From Bacteroidales bacterium (GTDB lineage: Bacteria; Bacteroidota; Bacteroidia; Bacteroidales; Prolixibacteraceae): DNA of 41,532 bases. Below are positions 8,801 through 17,069 of this stretch, piece by piece. The position numbers and the translations under genes were made by a program. The number at the start of each line of letters is the position of its first letter. Position 1 is the stretch's first letter. A model generated the notes under the pieces. The model saw only the letters and a program-made list of their open reading frames with translations. It was not told the DNA's origin and ran no database searches. The DNA lies in contig JAITWJ010000045.1 in the NCBI GenBank assembly GCA_031285325.1, positions 1-41,532 of the forward strand, given 5' to 3'.

Positions 8801-9649
8801 TTATAATACCGCCGAACATGCATCAATAAGTTTTTGTGCATTTGCATTCGATTCATCAAGTAATTTTGCTTTTTCAAGTATTTCAACTGCTGCTCTAAAT
8901 TCAACTTTTGCTTTTTCTACTTCTGCATTGTATGCGTCATCAGCAGTAGTCATTGCTCCGTCATTTACTTTCTGGTTGGCACTGCTTAAAATGGTTGCAC
9001 CTTTTTTATATAATTCGTTTCCTTCCATAACATAAACATTTGCCAAAGCAGAAGTAATATTTTTTTCATTCGGAAACTTTTCTGCACCTTCAATCAAAGT
9101 TTCTTTATATTCTTCGTTTTTCCCCAAACCTCTAAGAGATACTGCCTTATAGTACAGCGCTGTTTCTCCTCTGTAATTCAACTCTGCCGATTTACCAAAA
9201 AGTTCAACAGCCTTTTCGAACAATTTGCCTCTGTAAGCAGCGATACCTGCATTATAATACAGTGTTTCAATGTTTGTTTCGGCCGTAGCAATTGCTTGCT
9301 CAAATGAAGCAACAGCATTTGTGTAATCTTCCTTGTCGTTGTATGCCATTGCCTTATATTCGTGGCTTTTAGAAACATTTATTCCTGCCTCGATAGCTTT
9401 ATCGAAATATTTTACGGCGCCTTCTATATTTTCAGATCTATATGCTGCAAAACCGATATTAAAGTTTATTAATGCATCAACCTGTACATCGCCGAGGTTG
9501 TTCATAGCTTCATCGAATAGCTGGTAGGCTTTTACATAATCCTGTGCTTTTAATGCTTCCTGTGCCTGATTAATTTTATCGACTGCCTCTTGTGCAAACA
9601 ACACCGCAGTTAAAAACAAACTGATAAATAATAATAATGCTCTTTTCAT
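8801..9649 (-). CDS. Secreted TPR-repeat protein
   Basis: 282 aa with a cleavable signal peptide (MKRALLLFISLFLTAVLFAQ) and at least five tetratricopeptide repeats between about residues 25 and 190 (KAYQLFDEAMNN, GAVKYFDKAIEAG, NAVASFEQAIATA, KAVELFGKSAELN). A helical tail rich in Ala, Glu and Lys follows. TPR proteins are scaffolds for protein-protein contacts; no enzymatic motif is present. It probably acts in the periplasm. No partner is evident, since the neighbours are tRNA-Pro downstream and a divergent DNA-repair gene upstream. Confidence 0.8.
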   Translation of the reverse strand: MKRALLLFISLFLTAVLFAQEAVDKINQAQEALKAQDYVKAYQLFDEAMNNLGDVQVDALINFNIGFAAYRSENIEGAVKYFDKAIEAGINVSKSHEYKAMAYNDKEDYTNAVASFEQAIATAETNIETLYYNAGIAAYRGKLFEKAVELFGKSAELNYRGETALYYKAVSLRGLGKNEEYKETLIEGAEKFPNEKNITSALANVYVMEGNELYKKGATILSSANQKVNDGAMTTADDAYNAEVEKAKVEFRAAVEILEKAKLLDESNANAQKLIDACSAVL

Positions 9650-10057
9650 TTTTATATATTTTATTGTTATTAATTATTTAATAAATAGTATAGGATTCCA
9701 AAAATAATAATAAAGATTGAAAAATCATAATTTTGATGTTGTTTAATTGCATATAAAAAATGAAATCTTCCAAAAATTATATTATAATGCCGTTATACTG
9801 AACATATTTTTATCCTAAACGATTGCTTGAAAAATTTCCGGTTTTGTGGATAAAAAGATTTGAATACATATTAATATTACTTTTTAGTGTACGGTTTATT
9901 GTTTGTAACATTTGCATTTACCACCAATTATTAATAGTATTGCTTAAGGTTTTCGATAAGGGTTGCTGGATAATTCTCTGTTAATATTTAATAACTTGAA
10001 TAACGTCAAAATAAATACTAATCGCTAACCAATATTTTATTCAAAATATTCTCAAAC
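9650..10057. other. Divergent intergenic region
   Basis: About 400 bp of very AT-rich DNA between the TPR gene (minus) and the methyltransferase gene (plus). It must hold both promoters. I see no coding frame, array or RNA gene in it. Confidence 0.4.
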
Positions 10058-10702
10058 ATGGAACCTGAGGCAATTAATACATTTCAATATTTTAATTCTA
10101 ACCACAATGTAACTGACATTTACAGCAAATCGGGCTGTGATTTATTAAACAGAGTCAACAATATGTTCAAAAATTATACTCCGAAAACTGTTATTGATAT
10201 AACCTGTATTGAAACAGATTTGGGAATGATGATTGCCGCCGCAACCGGTAAAGGAATTTGCATGTTGGAATTTGCCGACTGCAAACTGCTTGAATTAGAG
10301 TTAAGGCAGTTAGCTGCCTTTTCTAAAGCTCCACTTGTACGGGGAGAAAATATTTATTTTGATATACTCAGAGAGCAGATATATGAATATTTTAGAGGGG
10401 AACGCAAAAATTTCGACATTCCAGTATATATGATTGGCACAGAATTTCAGAAACAAGTATGGCTTAGCTTGTTGAAAATACCATACGGCTGTACAACAAG
10501 TTATAAAAAACAGGCCGAACTGTTGGGTATGCCGTCGGCTGTAAGAGCCGTTGCCAATGCCAATGGAAAAAACAAAATATCCGTTATTCTGCCTTGCCAC
10601 AGAGTTATTGGCACAGACGGCGCCCTCACAGGTTACGGCGGAGGAATTTGGAGAAAAAAGAAACTGCTGGAGCTTGAAAAAGACAATACTCCAGCTAAAT
10701 AA
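10058..10702 (+). CDS. Methylated-DNA--[protein]-cysteine S-methyltransferase (MGMT/Ogt-like)
   Basis: 214 aa. It repairs O6-alkylguanine by moving the alkyl group to its own cysteine (suicide enzyme). The C-terminal half holds the active-site motif ILPCHRVIG with acceptor Cys about residue 180, followed by GALTGYGGGIWRKKKLLELE. The region FQKQVWLSLLKIPYGCTTSY is the DNA-binding helical part. The N-terminal about 90 residues are a variable ribonuclease-like domain. There is no Ada-type zinc or AraC domain, so it is a stand-alone repair enzyme without visible regulatory function. It is flanked by a convergent esterase gene about 80 bp downstream. Confidence 0.9.
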   Translation: MEPEAINTFQYFNSNHNVTDIYSKSGCDLLNRVNNMFKNYTPKTVIDITCIETDLGMMIAAATGKGICMLEFADCKLLELELRQLAAFSKAPLVRGENIYFDILREQIYEYFRGERKNFDIPVYMIGTEFQKQVWLSLLKIPYGCTTSYKKQAELLGMPSAVRAVANANGKNKISVILPCHRVIGTDGALTGYGGGIWRKKKLLELEKDNTPAK

Positions 10703-10781
10703 AATCAATTAATAATAAAGTGCACCTCTGCTACTGATATCAAACAGGTACAAGTCGGGAAACTGTTGTTCCACCCAAACA

Positions 10782-11609
10782 TTAATATCCCAAAATAGAG
10801 AGCATTTGGGCGGCGTACCTGCGTCCGAGCTGACGGTAACCGGCTGCCGAAAAATGGAGATTATCTTTAGCCACAGCACATCCGCTGGAAGGAATAACAT
10901 AGGCGTTGGGCAAGGTTTCCGGTAAGGTACGTATAATATCGTTCATAGAAGCGCAAACTCCACCCTGGTCGGCATGAACCACTTCGCCGGCCAGCAGAGG
11001 TATCGAATTGGCTTCAAGACCGAGGTCTGCCAGCAGATTGTCATATACGCCTTTAACTTTGGCTGGCCATTCAGCATCGCCCGTGTTCGACTCGCCCTGA
11101 TGCAGCAAGATACCTTTGACAACGCCTTTTTGCTGTGCGTTCTTCGCAAGTTCAACAAGTTTTACGTAGGGATTACCTCCGTAACCGTTAATTTTACCCA
11201 TCATCCATCCGGGAGCCGTTGCCACATAGCTTTCATAATTATCCTTGTCGAACAATTCGATTTTGCAACCGCCGATGGCTACCATTACAACAGCAACCTT
11301 TACATTTTCGGGCAGGTTTTGCACCAGCGAACGGCCAAAATAGTCTGCCGGCGTCAATCCGGTGTTGCATTGCCCCAAAGGCGGAACAGCCGTATATAAT
11401 TGCCCTTGTTGCCGTCCAAGATCAGGACAGTCCATAGCCGAAACAAGCTGGAAACGCGGATCTACGCCCGTCCGGTCCTGATCTTCAATTCTGGCGTTAC
11501 CTTCCATGTTAGATTGCCCAAAACACAGATAAATGTGCAGATTTGGATCTTGTGCTGCAACCAGCACTGGCAGCATCATAAACATCATAATAATTGTTTT
11601 CATAAGCAT
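10782..11609 (-). CDS. Secreted SASA-type acetyl esterase (sialate O-acetylesterase / CE6-like)
   Basis: About 275 aa from ATG 11609 (MLMKTIIMMFMMLPVLVAAQ; ATG 11603 also possible). A signal peptide targets it to the periplasm or outside. It shows the SGNH/SASA blocks: nucleophile Ser in CFGQSNMEG (about residue 33), the HQGESNTGD block, and the C-terminal Asp-His block DNLHFSAAGYRQLG. The family removes acetyl groups from sialic acid or plant polysaccharides such as xylan. No glycan locus surrounds it, so the substrate is open. Array 1 of tandem hairpins lies upstream of its start. Confidence 0.85.
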   Translation of the reverse strand: MLMKTIIMMFMMLPVLVAAQDPNLHIYLCFGQSNMEGNARIEDQDRTGVDPRFQLVSAMDCPDLGRQQGQLYTAVPPLGQCNTGLTPADYFGRSLVQNLPENVKVAVVMVAIGGCKIELFDKDNYESYVATAPGWMMGKINGYGGNPYVKLVELAKNAQQKGVVKGILLHQGESNTGDAEWPAKVKGVYDNLLADLGLEANSIPLLAGEVVHADQGGVCASMNDIIRTLPETLPNAYVIPSSGCAVAKDNLHFSAAGYRQLGRRYAAQMLSILGY

Positions 11610-11779
11610 TATATTATTTATAAGGAAATAATTGCAAGTTATAAATATTTTTGAGTAGATGAAACGCTCTGAAAATGTTTTTGAATTTACCTTATGTTTT
11701 TTTGAAACCTTACCTTCCCTCAGCTTATTTCTTTTACCTCTGAAAACCGGCTGCATAACTGCACACTCTTATGGAACAC

Positions 11780-11923
11780 AGTCGCTCCGGAGCGCTACCT
11801 TGTTCGAGCCCTCGGTTATACTTTCGCTCCAGAGCGACACCTTGTCCGACCCCTCGGGGAACCTTTCGCTCGGGAGCGACACCTTGTTCGAGCCCTCGGA
11901 GAACCTTTCGCTCGGGAGCGACA
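11780..11923 (+). repeat. Tandem hairpin array 1 (42 bp period, 4 units)
   Basis: TCGCTC occurs at 11782, 11824, 11866 and 11908, exactly 42 bp apart. Each unit is an 18 bp palindromic segment (TTTCGCTCGGGAGCGACA in the last two units; TCGCTC pairs with GAGCGA) plus a 24 bp spacer that starts CCTTGTTCGAGCCCTCGG. It lies in the divergent gap between the esterase gene and ispF. The right flank ACATATTCGTATTATTCAT is shared with array 5, and an intrinsic terminator follows. A 126-codon frame through the array is a by-product, since 42 bp is 14 codons. Confidence 0.9.
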
Positions 11924-11951
11924 TATTCGTATTATTCATTAATTACAACGT

Positions 11952-11991
11952 AAAGCTTTGCAGGGTTAAACTTGCAGGGCTTTTGTTTTTT
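11952..11991 (+). terminator. Intrinsic terminator downstream of array 1
   Basis: A 13 bp stem, AAAGCTTTGCAGG (11952-11964) with CTTGCAGGGCTTT (11971-11983), all paired if G-U pairs are allowed. The loop is GTTAAA, followed by a T-rich tract. No protein gene on this strand ends before it, so the only visible candidate transcript is one through array 1. Confidence 0.65.
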
Positions 11992-12069
11992 GTTAAAAAT
12001 AACGCTATCATTACGTTTTTAATGCACAGTGGGGCTTAGTATTTTTTACAGTAATCAATATAAGTATTA

Positions 12070-12549
12070 ATGGAATTTCGTATAGGACAAGGATTCGATG
12101 TGCACCGCCTGGCCGATGGCGAAACGTTATGGTTAGGCGGTATTTTAATTCAACATTATAAAGGTACTGTAGCTTATTCTGATGGCGATGTTTTGATTCA
12201 TGCCATTTGTGATGCGCTTTTAGGATCGTTGAAACTGAACGATATTGGCTCACATTTCCCTGATACTTCGCCGGAATATAAAGATATTGACAGTAAAATA
12301 TTGCTGAAAAAAACATACAGTTTGGTGCAGTGTATGGGCTACGAAATTGTTAATATCGATTCAACTGTAAGCATACAGAAACCTAAATTAAAACCATACA
12401 TTGCCGAAATGGAAAAAACATTGGCCGGTGTTCTTGGAATTTCGGAAGATAAGATTTCGATAAAGGCAACCACTACCGAAGAGCTCGGTTTTGAAGGCAG
12501 AGAGGAAGGAATTTCGGCAACCGCAGTGGTTCTGGTAAAAAAAGAGTAA
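12070..12549 (+). CDS. ispF: 2-C-methyl-D-erythritol 2,4-cyclodiphosphate synthase
   Basis: 159 aa, normal family length. It converts CDP-ME 2-phosphate to ME-cPP in the MEP isoprenoid pathway in the cytoplasm. Metal ligands are visible: Asp10 and His12 in GQGFDVHR and His44 in VLIHAICDALLG. The C-terminal signature KATTTEELGFEGREEG is intact. One oddity: the usual AHSDGD reads AYSDGD (Tyr36 in place of a highly conserved phosphate-contacting His), a single-base CAT to TAT change. The other MEP-pathway genes are not in the window. Confidence 0.93.
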   Translation: MEFRIGQGFDVHRLADGETLWLGGILIQHYKGTVAYSDGDVLIHAICDALLGSLKLNDIGSHFPDTSPEYKDIDSKILLKKTYSLVQCMGYEIVNIDSTVSIQKPKLKPYIAEMEKTLAGVLGISEDKISIKATTTEELGFEGREEGISATAVVLVKKE

Positions 12550-12814
12550 ATAGTGTGCCCGATTACTGAATATATGTTTGCTGTGTATCACAATAAAGAC
12601 AGACTTTTTAAACGTTAGTTTAATTTTTTGTAATAAAACAACAAATACTGCTTTTTATTTGTTGTGGAATAGTAATTAAATACATTTATTGGCTATAAAT
12701 TGAGGGTGCAGTTTGAAACAGCATATCAAAACACGGTATTTCCTGTACTTTAGCGTACAATTTGATGATAAAAACATTGAAAATATTATTTATAAAACGA
12801 TTAAATATTAAATA

Positions 12815-14122
12815 ATGAAATATTACAGTACTAATAAAAATACTCCTGCTATTTCGCTGAGAGAAGCAGTTATAAAAGGATTGGCTGCCGACAACGGCCT
12901 TTTTATGCCTGAGCATATAGCAAAGCTTGATACGGCTTTTTTTGAAACTATTCAAAACCTGTCGTTTCAGGAAATTGCCTTTGAAGCGGCAAAACTTCTT
13001 TTTGGCAGCGATATAGATGAGAATAAACTGAGAGAAATAGTTTTCGATACACTGCAGTTCGATTGCCCCGTAGTAAAAGTTACCGATTCTATTTATTCGC
13101 TCGAATTGTTCCATGGGCCAACAATGGCTTTTAAAGATGTAGGCGCCCGGTTTATGGCCCGTCTGTTCAAATATTTTTTTGGGGAAAATGAAAAACTGGT
13201 AAATGTTCTGGTTGCCACTTCGGGTGATACGGGAAGCGCCGTAGCTAACGGATTTTTGGGTGTTGACGGAATTCACGTTTATGTTCTGTACCCCAAAGGG
13301 AAAGTGAGTAAAATTCAGGAATCGCAATTTACAACCTTAGGAAATAATATTACCGCACTCGAAATTAACGGTACTTTCGACGACTGTCAACACTTGGTAA
13401 AAACTGCATTTACAGATGCCAAACTTAATGAGAAGCTGGTACTTACTTCGGCCAACTCAATAAACGTAGCACGTTTTTTACCGCAGGCATTTTATTATTT
13501 TAATGCCTACGCCCGTTTAAAGCAGGCCGGTGTTTTAGAAGAAAGAGAGTTGGTATTCTCGGTTCCCAGCGGAAATTTCGGCAACCTCACTGCCGGTTTA
13601 TTCGCACGTGAAATGGGACTTCCTGTTAAAAGATTTATTGCCGCAAACAATGCAAACGATGTAGTTTACAAATATCTTGAAACATCAGAATACAATGCAC
13701 TGCCATCTGTTGAAACCATAGCTAATGCGATGGATGTTGGGGCGCCAAGCAATTTTGTGCGTATTCTCGATATGTACAATTATTCGCATAAAACTATTTC
13801 CGAAATAATAAAAGGATACCGTTATTCTGATGCCGAGATAAAAGCAACGGTAAAAAAAGTATTCGAACAAACAGGCTACATGTGCGACCCTCACGGAGCA
13901 TGTGGATATAAAGCGCTCGAAGAATATATATCGGAAAGTGAAGTGGGCGTGTTTTTAGAAACTGCCCATCCGGCAAAATTTACCGAAACAATGGAAGAAA
14001 TTATAGGTAGCGGCAAAATTCCATTACCGCAAAAACTTGCCGATTTTATTAAGAAAGAACGAAAAGCAACTTCGCTCGGTAAAGATTTTGCAGGATTTAA
14101 AGCATACCTGTTGGCACAATAA
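12815..14122 (+). CDS. thrC: Threonine synthase
   Basis: 435 aa. This PLP enzyme converts O-phosphohomoserine to threonine, the last step of threonine synthesis. The start MKYYSTNKNTPAISLREAV is typical. The PLP lysine is Lys107 in HGPTMAFKDVGARF. The cofactor-phosphate region TSGDTGSAVANGF follows, and FSVPSGNFGNLTAG is a further family block. The protein is the bacterial short type of about 430 residues. It lies between ispF and rpe on the same strand, with gaps of 265 and 128 bp, so an operon is not obvious. The usual thrA and thrB partners are not adjacent in view. Confidence 0.95.
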   Translation: MKYYSTNKNTPAISLREAVIKGLAADNGLFMPEHIAKLDTAFFETIQNLSFQEIAFEAAKLLFGSDIDENKLREIVFDTLQFDCPVVKVTDSIYSLELFHGPTMAFKDVGARFMARLFKYFFGENEKLVNVLVATSGDTGSAVANGFLGVDGIHVYVLYPKGKVSKIQESQFTTLGNNITALEINGTFDDCQHLVKTAFTDAKLNEKLVLTSANSINVARFLPQAFYYFNAYARLKQAGVLEERELVFSVPSGNFGNLTAGLFAREMGLPVKRFIAANNANDVVYKYLETSEYNALPSVETIANAMDVGAPSNFVRILDMYNYSHKTISEIIKGYRYSDAEIKATVKKVFEQTGYMCDPHGACGYKALEEYISESEVGVFLETAHPAKFTETMEEIIGSGKIPLPQKLADFIKKERKATSLGKDFAGFKAYLLAQ

Positions 14123-14250
14123 TTTAATTTACCTTAAACAATTTCACTACGGTTCGTTTTACAAACGGTTAAAACCGGTAAAATATTGAACTGTGTGTTA
14201 TGCTTTGTTTGTTGTTTATTGCTGATACGAAAATAGAAAGATAATTTTTT

Positions 14251-14919
14251 ATGAGGCAATTCATTTCACCTTCGATACTTTCTGCCGATTTCAACAATCT
14301 GGGGAGAGAAATACAAATCATCAACAACAGTCAGGCCGACTTTATTCATTTGGATGTAATGGATGGAATTTTCGTTCCAAATATTTCGTTTGGGTTTCCG
14401 GTAATTGAACATGTAAATAAAATTGCCACAAAACCGTTAGACCTGCACTTAATGATTATTGAACCTGTCCGGTATGTTGTGCATTTGGCCGAAGCAGGAG
14501 CATATATTATAACGGTTCATTATGAAGCATGTAAAGATTTACACCGTACAATACGGCATATAAAAAAACAAGGGGTTAAAGCCAGTGTTTGTTTGAACCC
14601 GAACACACCGGTAAATGTTTTGAACGATATTATTACCGAACTTGATATGGTTTTGCTTATGTCGGTAAACCCGGGTGTTGGCGGACAGGTATTTATTGAA
14701 AGCACCTATGCAAAAGTCAGAGAATTAAAAATTATGATTGATAAATATAATCCTGCATGTTTAATTGAAGTTGACGGCGGAGTAAATTACGAAACGGGGA
14801 GAAAACTTTTTGAAGCAGGCGCAAACATTCTTGCATCAGGCAGCTTTATTTTCAAGTCGGAAAATCCTGCCGAAACCATTAGCAAGTTAAAATCATTTTG
14901 CATAAACAGTTGCCAATAA
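14251..14919 (+). CDS. rpe: Ribulose-phosphate 3-epimerase
   Basis: 222 aa TIM-barrel enzyme that interconverts ribulose 5-phosphate and xylulose 5-phosphate in the pentose phosphate pathway. Signature blocks are present: ISPSILSADFNNLG at the N-terminus, the metal-binding HLDVMDGIFVPNISFG, LHLMIIEP, VLLMSVNPGVGGQ, and the catalytic Asp region IEVDGGVNYETG, then a phosphate-binding GANILASGSFIF. All expected catalytic elements look intact. It converges on the PafA-like gene, which ends 24 bp away on the other strand. Confidence 0.95.
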   Translation: MRQFISPSILSADFNNLGREIQIINNSQADFIHLDVMDGIFVPNISFGFPVIEHVNKIATKPLDLHLMIIEPVRYVVHLAEAGAYIITVHYEACKDLHRTIRHIKKQGVKASVCLNPNTPVNVLNDIITELDMVLLMSVNPGVGGQVFIESTYAKVRELKIMIDKYNPACLIEVDGGVNYETGRKLFEAGANILASGSFIFKSENPAETISKLKSFCINSCQ

Positions 14920-14943
14920 ATTCGGGCTTTGTTTTCTTTTTAA

Positions 14944-16587
14944 TCAATTTCCTCTTTCCAATTCTTTTATAACAGTTCCTTCGCTTTTATCGGGTGCGGG
15001 TATATTCAGTAAATACGACAGTGTAGGCACCAAATCTACAGCATTATATTTTACGTTTATTTCTCCCGCCTTAATTTGTGCACCATAAAACACTAACGGA
15101 ATATGTGTTTGATCGGTATAGTTAATGCGTGTATATTTATAGGCAGGTTGCCATCCTTCTTTTAAAACATACAGCAAATCGCCTGAACGCCCTTTGGAGT
15201 ACGAGTTAAATAACGGACTGATCAGGCTGTTATCCGAATATCCATTTTCGAGTTGATGGGCGGGAACTGCAACACGAACACCATCGAACTGGCCAATAAA
15301 ATCAGATATAACGTTGCGCATTTCATTAAGGTCTATCTTGTGTTTCCTCAGCAAGTCGTGGTCGAGATAAATCTGCTGTTCGGAATAGTATTCCATCCAC
15401 TTCTGTTCGCCATACAAGATATTTAAATATGAATTCATCAGGGCAGTGGCGCTTTCGGGCGAAAAATTATCGACCGGAAGTTTAAACCTGCCTTTCAGGT
15501 AGTCAACAGGGTAAGATGCCGATGTGTTGGCGGTGAGAAAGAACAGAACATTATTCTTTCCGAATTTGTCTTCAACAAAACTAACCAGTTCGGCAATATA
15601 CATGTCGAGGTGAAGATACATGTCCTGCATTTCGAGCGATGCCGGCCCAAACGCTCCGTTTTCGTAGTCCATCGACGAAAAAACGGCAGTAATGAAATCA
15701 GTATTTTCGTCGCTGCCGACATCTTCGTTCTTAAGCATTTCAACTATAAAATCTTTAATAATAAGGTTTGCATACGGGGTTGTTTTGAGCGGGCTGAAAT
15801 TCTCCGAACGTTTTGAATACCTGCTTAAATTGTGAGGAAATGTTTTCCATGTATCGAAATATCCTTTTTCAAAAATGTAATCGTCCGGAACACTTTCTTC
15901 GTACGATAATTCGGGCAGTAAGGCAGTCCAGTTACGGTAGCTGTATATTTCGGGTTTGTTTTCGCTGTTAAAAAGCCGCACCCAGTCGGGGAAAGTATTT
16001 ACATAATACGAACTTGAAACCATTCGCCCCGATTCCGTGTCGAGCCAGTAAGCGCCGTTTGCGGCATGGCCTGCGGCAAAAATAGCCGATTCGCGGTTCA
16101 TTGCCACGCTCAGTACCTTCGACTTGTCCATCGAGAATATTTTCAGATTGTCGGTAATTGTTGTCGAAAGAAGTTTAGCCGGCGAAGCATTTCCCGATTT
16201 GGTTTCGGCGCCAACCGTAAAATAGTAATCATCTTCGGTACTGTCGAGCACTTTCTTCTTCTGCCTGTCGTACCATGTTTTATCGACAACGCCATGTACC
16301 GAGGGGTAAACTCCTGTAAAAAGCGTGGCCGTTCCGCTGGCGTACGACTGTATGTGCTGATTTATATTGACGTTTGTAAACACGGCGCCGTTGGTATATA
16401 ATTTCTTGAACCCGCCTTCCTGAAACTTATTCCAGTACCGTTGAATATAGTCGGGGCGCATGTTTTCTACAACAATTCCGATAACCACTTTGGGTTTACC
16501 TGAATGTGCTCCAGGCTGAGCCGGCAAAGTTACGGAAGAACAACAAATGAAAAATGTGAAAATTATGTGTGAAAATATCCTGTTCAT
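14944..16587 (-). CDS. PafA-like alkaline phosphatase superfamily protein with degenerate active site
   Basis: 547 aa with a signal peptide, so probably periplasmic. The overall fold follows Bacteroidetes PafA phosphatases: VVENMRPDYIQRYW, TLFTGVYPSVHGV, SMDYENGAFGP, LTANTSAS, THIPLVFYG. Against the PafA consensus as I remember it, most catalytic residues are changed. VVDQMR has become VVENMR (Glu41). The nucleophile region YTAVGH is now YASGTA. The KDR site reads NRE. DYxGHAFGP is DYENGAFGP (His to Gly311). The metal-binding LTADHG is LTANTS (Asn354, Thr355). Asp307 and His495 remain. The reading frame is full length and undamaged, so it may be a binding or regulatory pseudoenzyme rather than a decaying gene. 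Confidence 0.75.
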   Translation of the reverse strand: MNRIFSHIIFTFFICCSSVTLPAQPGAHSGKPKVVIGIVVENMRPDYIQRYWNKFQEGGFKKLYTNGAVFTNVNINQHIQSYASGTATLFTGVYPSVHGVVDKTWYDRQKKKVLDSTEDDYYFTVGAETKSGNASPAKLLSTTITDNLKIFSMDKSKVLSVAMNRESAIFAAGHAANGAYWLDTESGRMVSSSYYVNTFPDWVRLFNSENKPEIYSYRNWTALLPELSYEESVPDDYIFEKGYFDTWKTFPHNLSRYSKRSENFSPLKTTPYANLIIKDFIVEMLKNEDVGSDENTDFITAVFSSMDYENGAFGPASLEMQDMYLHLDMYIAELVSFVEDKFGKNNVLFFLTANTSASYPVDYLKGRFKLPVDNFSPESATALMNSYLNILYGEQKWMEYYSEQQIYLDHDLLRKHKIDLNEMRNVISDFIGQFDGVRVAVPAHQLENGYSDNSLISPLFNSYSKGRSGDLLYVLKEGWQPAYKYTRINYTDQTHIPLVFYGAQIKAGEINVKYNAVDLVPTLSYLLNIPAPDKSEGTVIKELERGN

Positions 16588-16767
16588 ACCATGTATATAT
16601 TTAACGGTCTAAAGTAGTAAAAATTTGATGTTCGGCAATGAAGTAATTCACTTTCCATTTTACCGTTAATAGTTTCGGGTACATTTTTCAAGTTTATTGT
16701 GAGAAGTTGTATTGAATTTACCCGACAAGTTTTTTTTGCCCCCCTTCCACTAAATGTTTCGATATGG

Positions 16768-16869
16768 CTCCGGCGCCAGCCGAAAGCAGGTTTTATACTT
16801 TGAACACAGTTTCGGCGCCAGCCGAAAGTAGTTTTTAGCATTTGAACATTGTTTCGGCGATGGGCGAAA
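16768..16869 (-). repeat. Tandem hairpin array 2 (42 bp period, 3 units)
   Basis: Three palindromes start 42 bp apart (16768, 16810, 16852). The best is TTTCGGCGCCAGCCGAAA (7 bp stem, 4 nt loop); the outer two are imperfect. The spacers are 24 bp and on the minus strand contain TGTTCAAA, matching the TGTTCGAG of arrays 1 and 5. It lies in the divergent gap (16588-17069) between the PafA-like gene and the M16 peptidase gene. An 85-codon minus-strand frame across it is not accepted as a gene. Confidence 0.8.
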
Positions 16870-17026
16870 CCGTGTTTTACCCCTTTAAAGTTACCGGGCA
16901 GGCTGTTGTGAGCATTTCATATTATGTTTACTTCTTCAAAAATATACTGTTAAGAATATTTACAGCTTAACACAGTATTTTGTTGAATAATTTTGCCGGA
17001 ATAAAAACATGGAACAGTGATTTTTA

Positions 17027-17034
17027 TAACTTTG
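17027..17034 (+). promoter_or_regulatory. Putative -7 box of the M16 peptidase gene
   Basis: TAACTTTG is an exact TAnnTTTG match 35 bp before the ATG at 17070. No well-spaced -33 TTTG is seen (the nearest is 31 nt upstream). Confidence 0.5.
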
Positions 17035-17069
17035 CCCGTAAGTAAACTTAACCCGATTAATATAAAACG

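Noticed and set aside
10709-10900. 63-codon minus-strand ORF at the end of the esterase gene
   Set aside because: Overlaps the esterase in another frame and has no signal or motif.
11659-12039. 126-codon plus-strand frame through array 1
   Set aside because: Most of it is the 42 bp repeat, which is 14 codons long and so stays open by itself; no family resemblance.
16584-16841. 85-codon minus-strand frame over array 2
   Set aside because: Half repeat, half AT-rich leader of the PafA-like gene; overlaps that gene's start.
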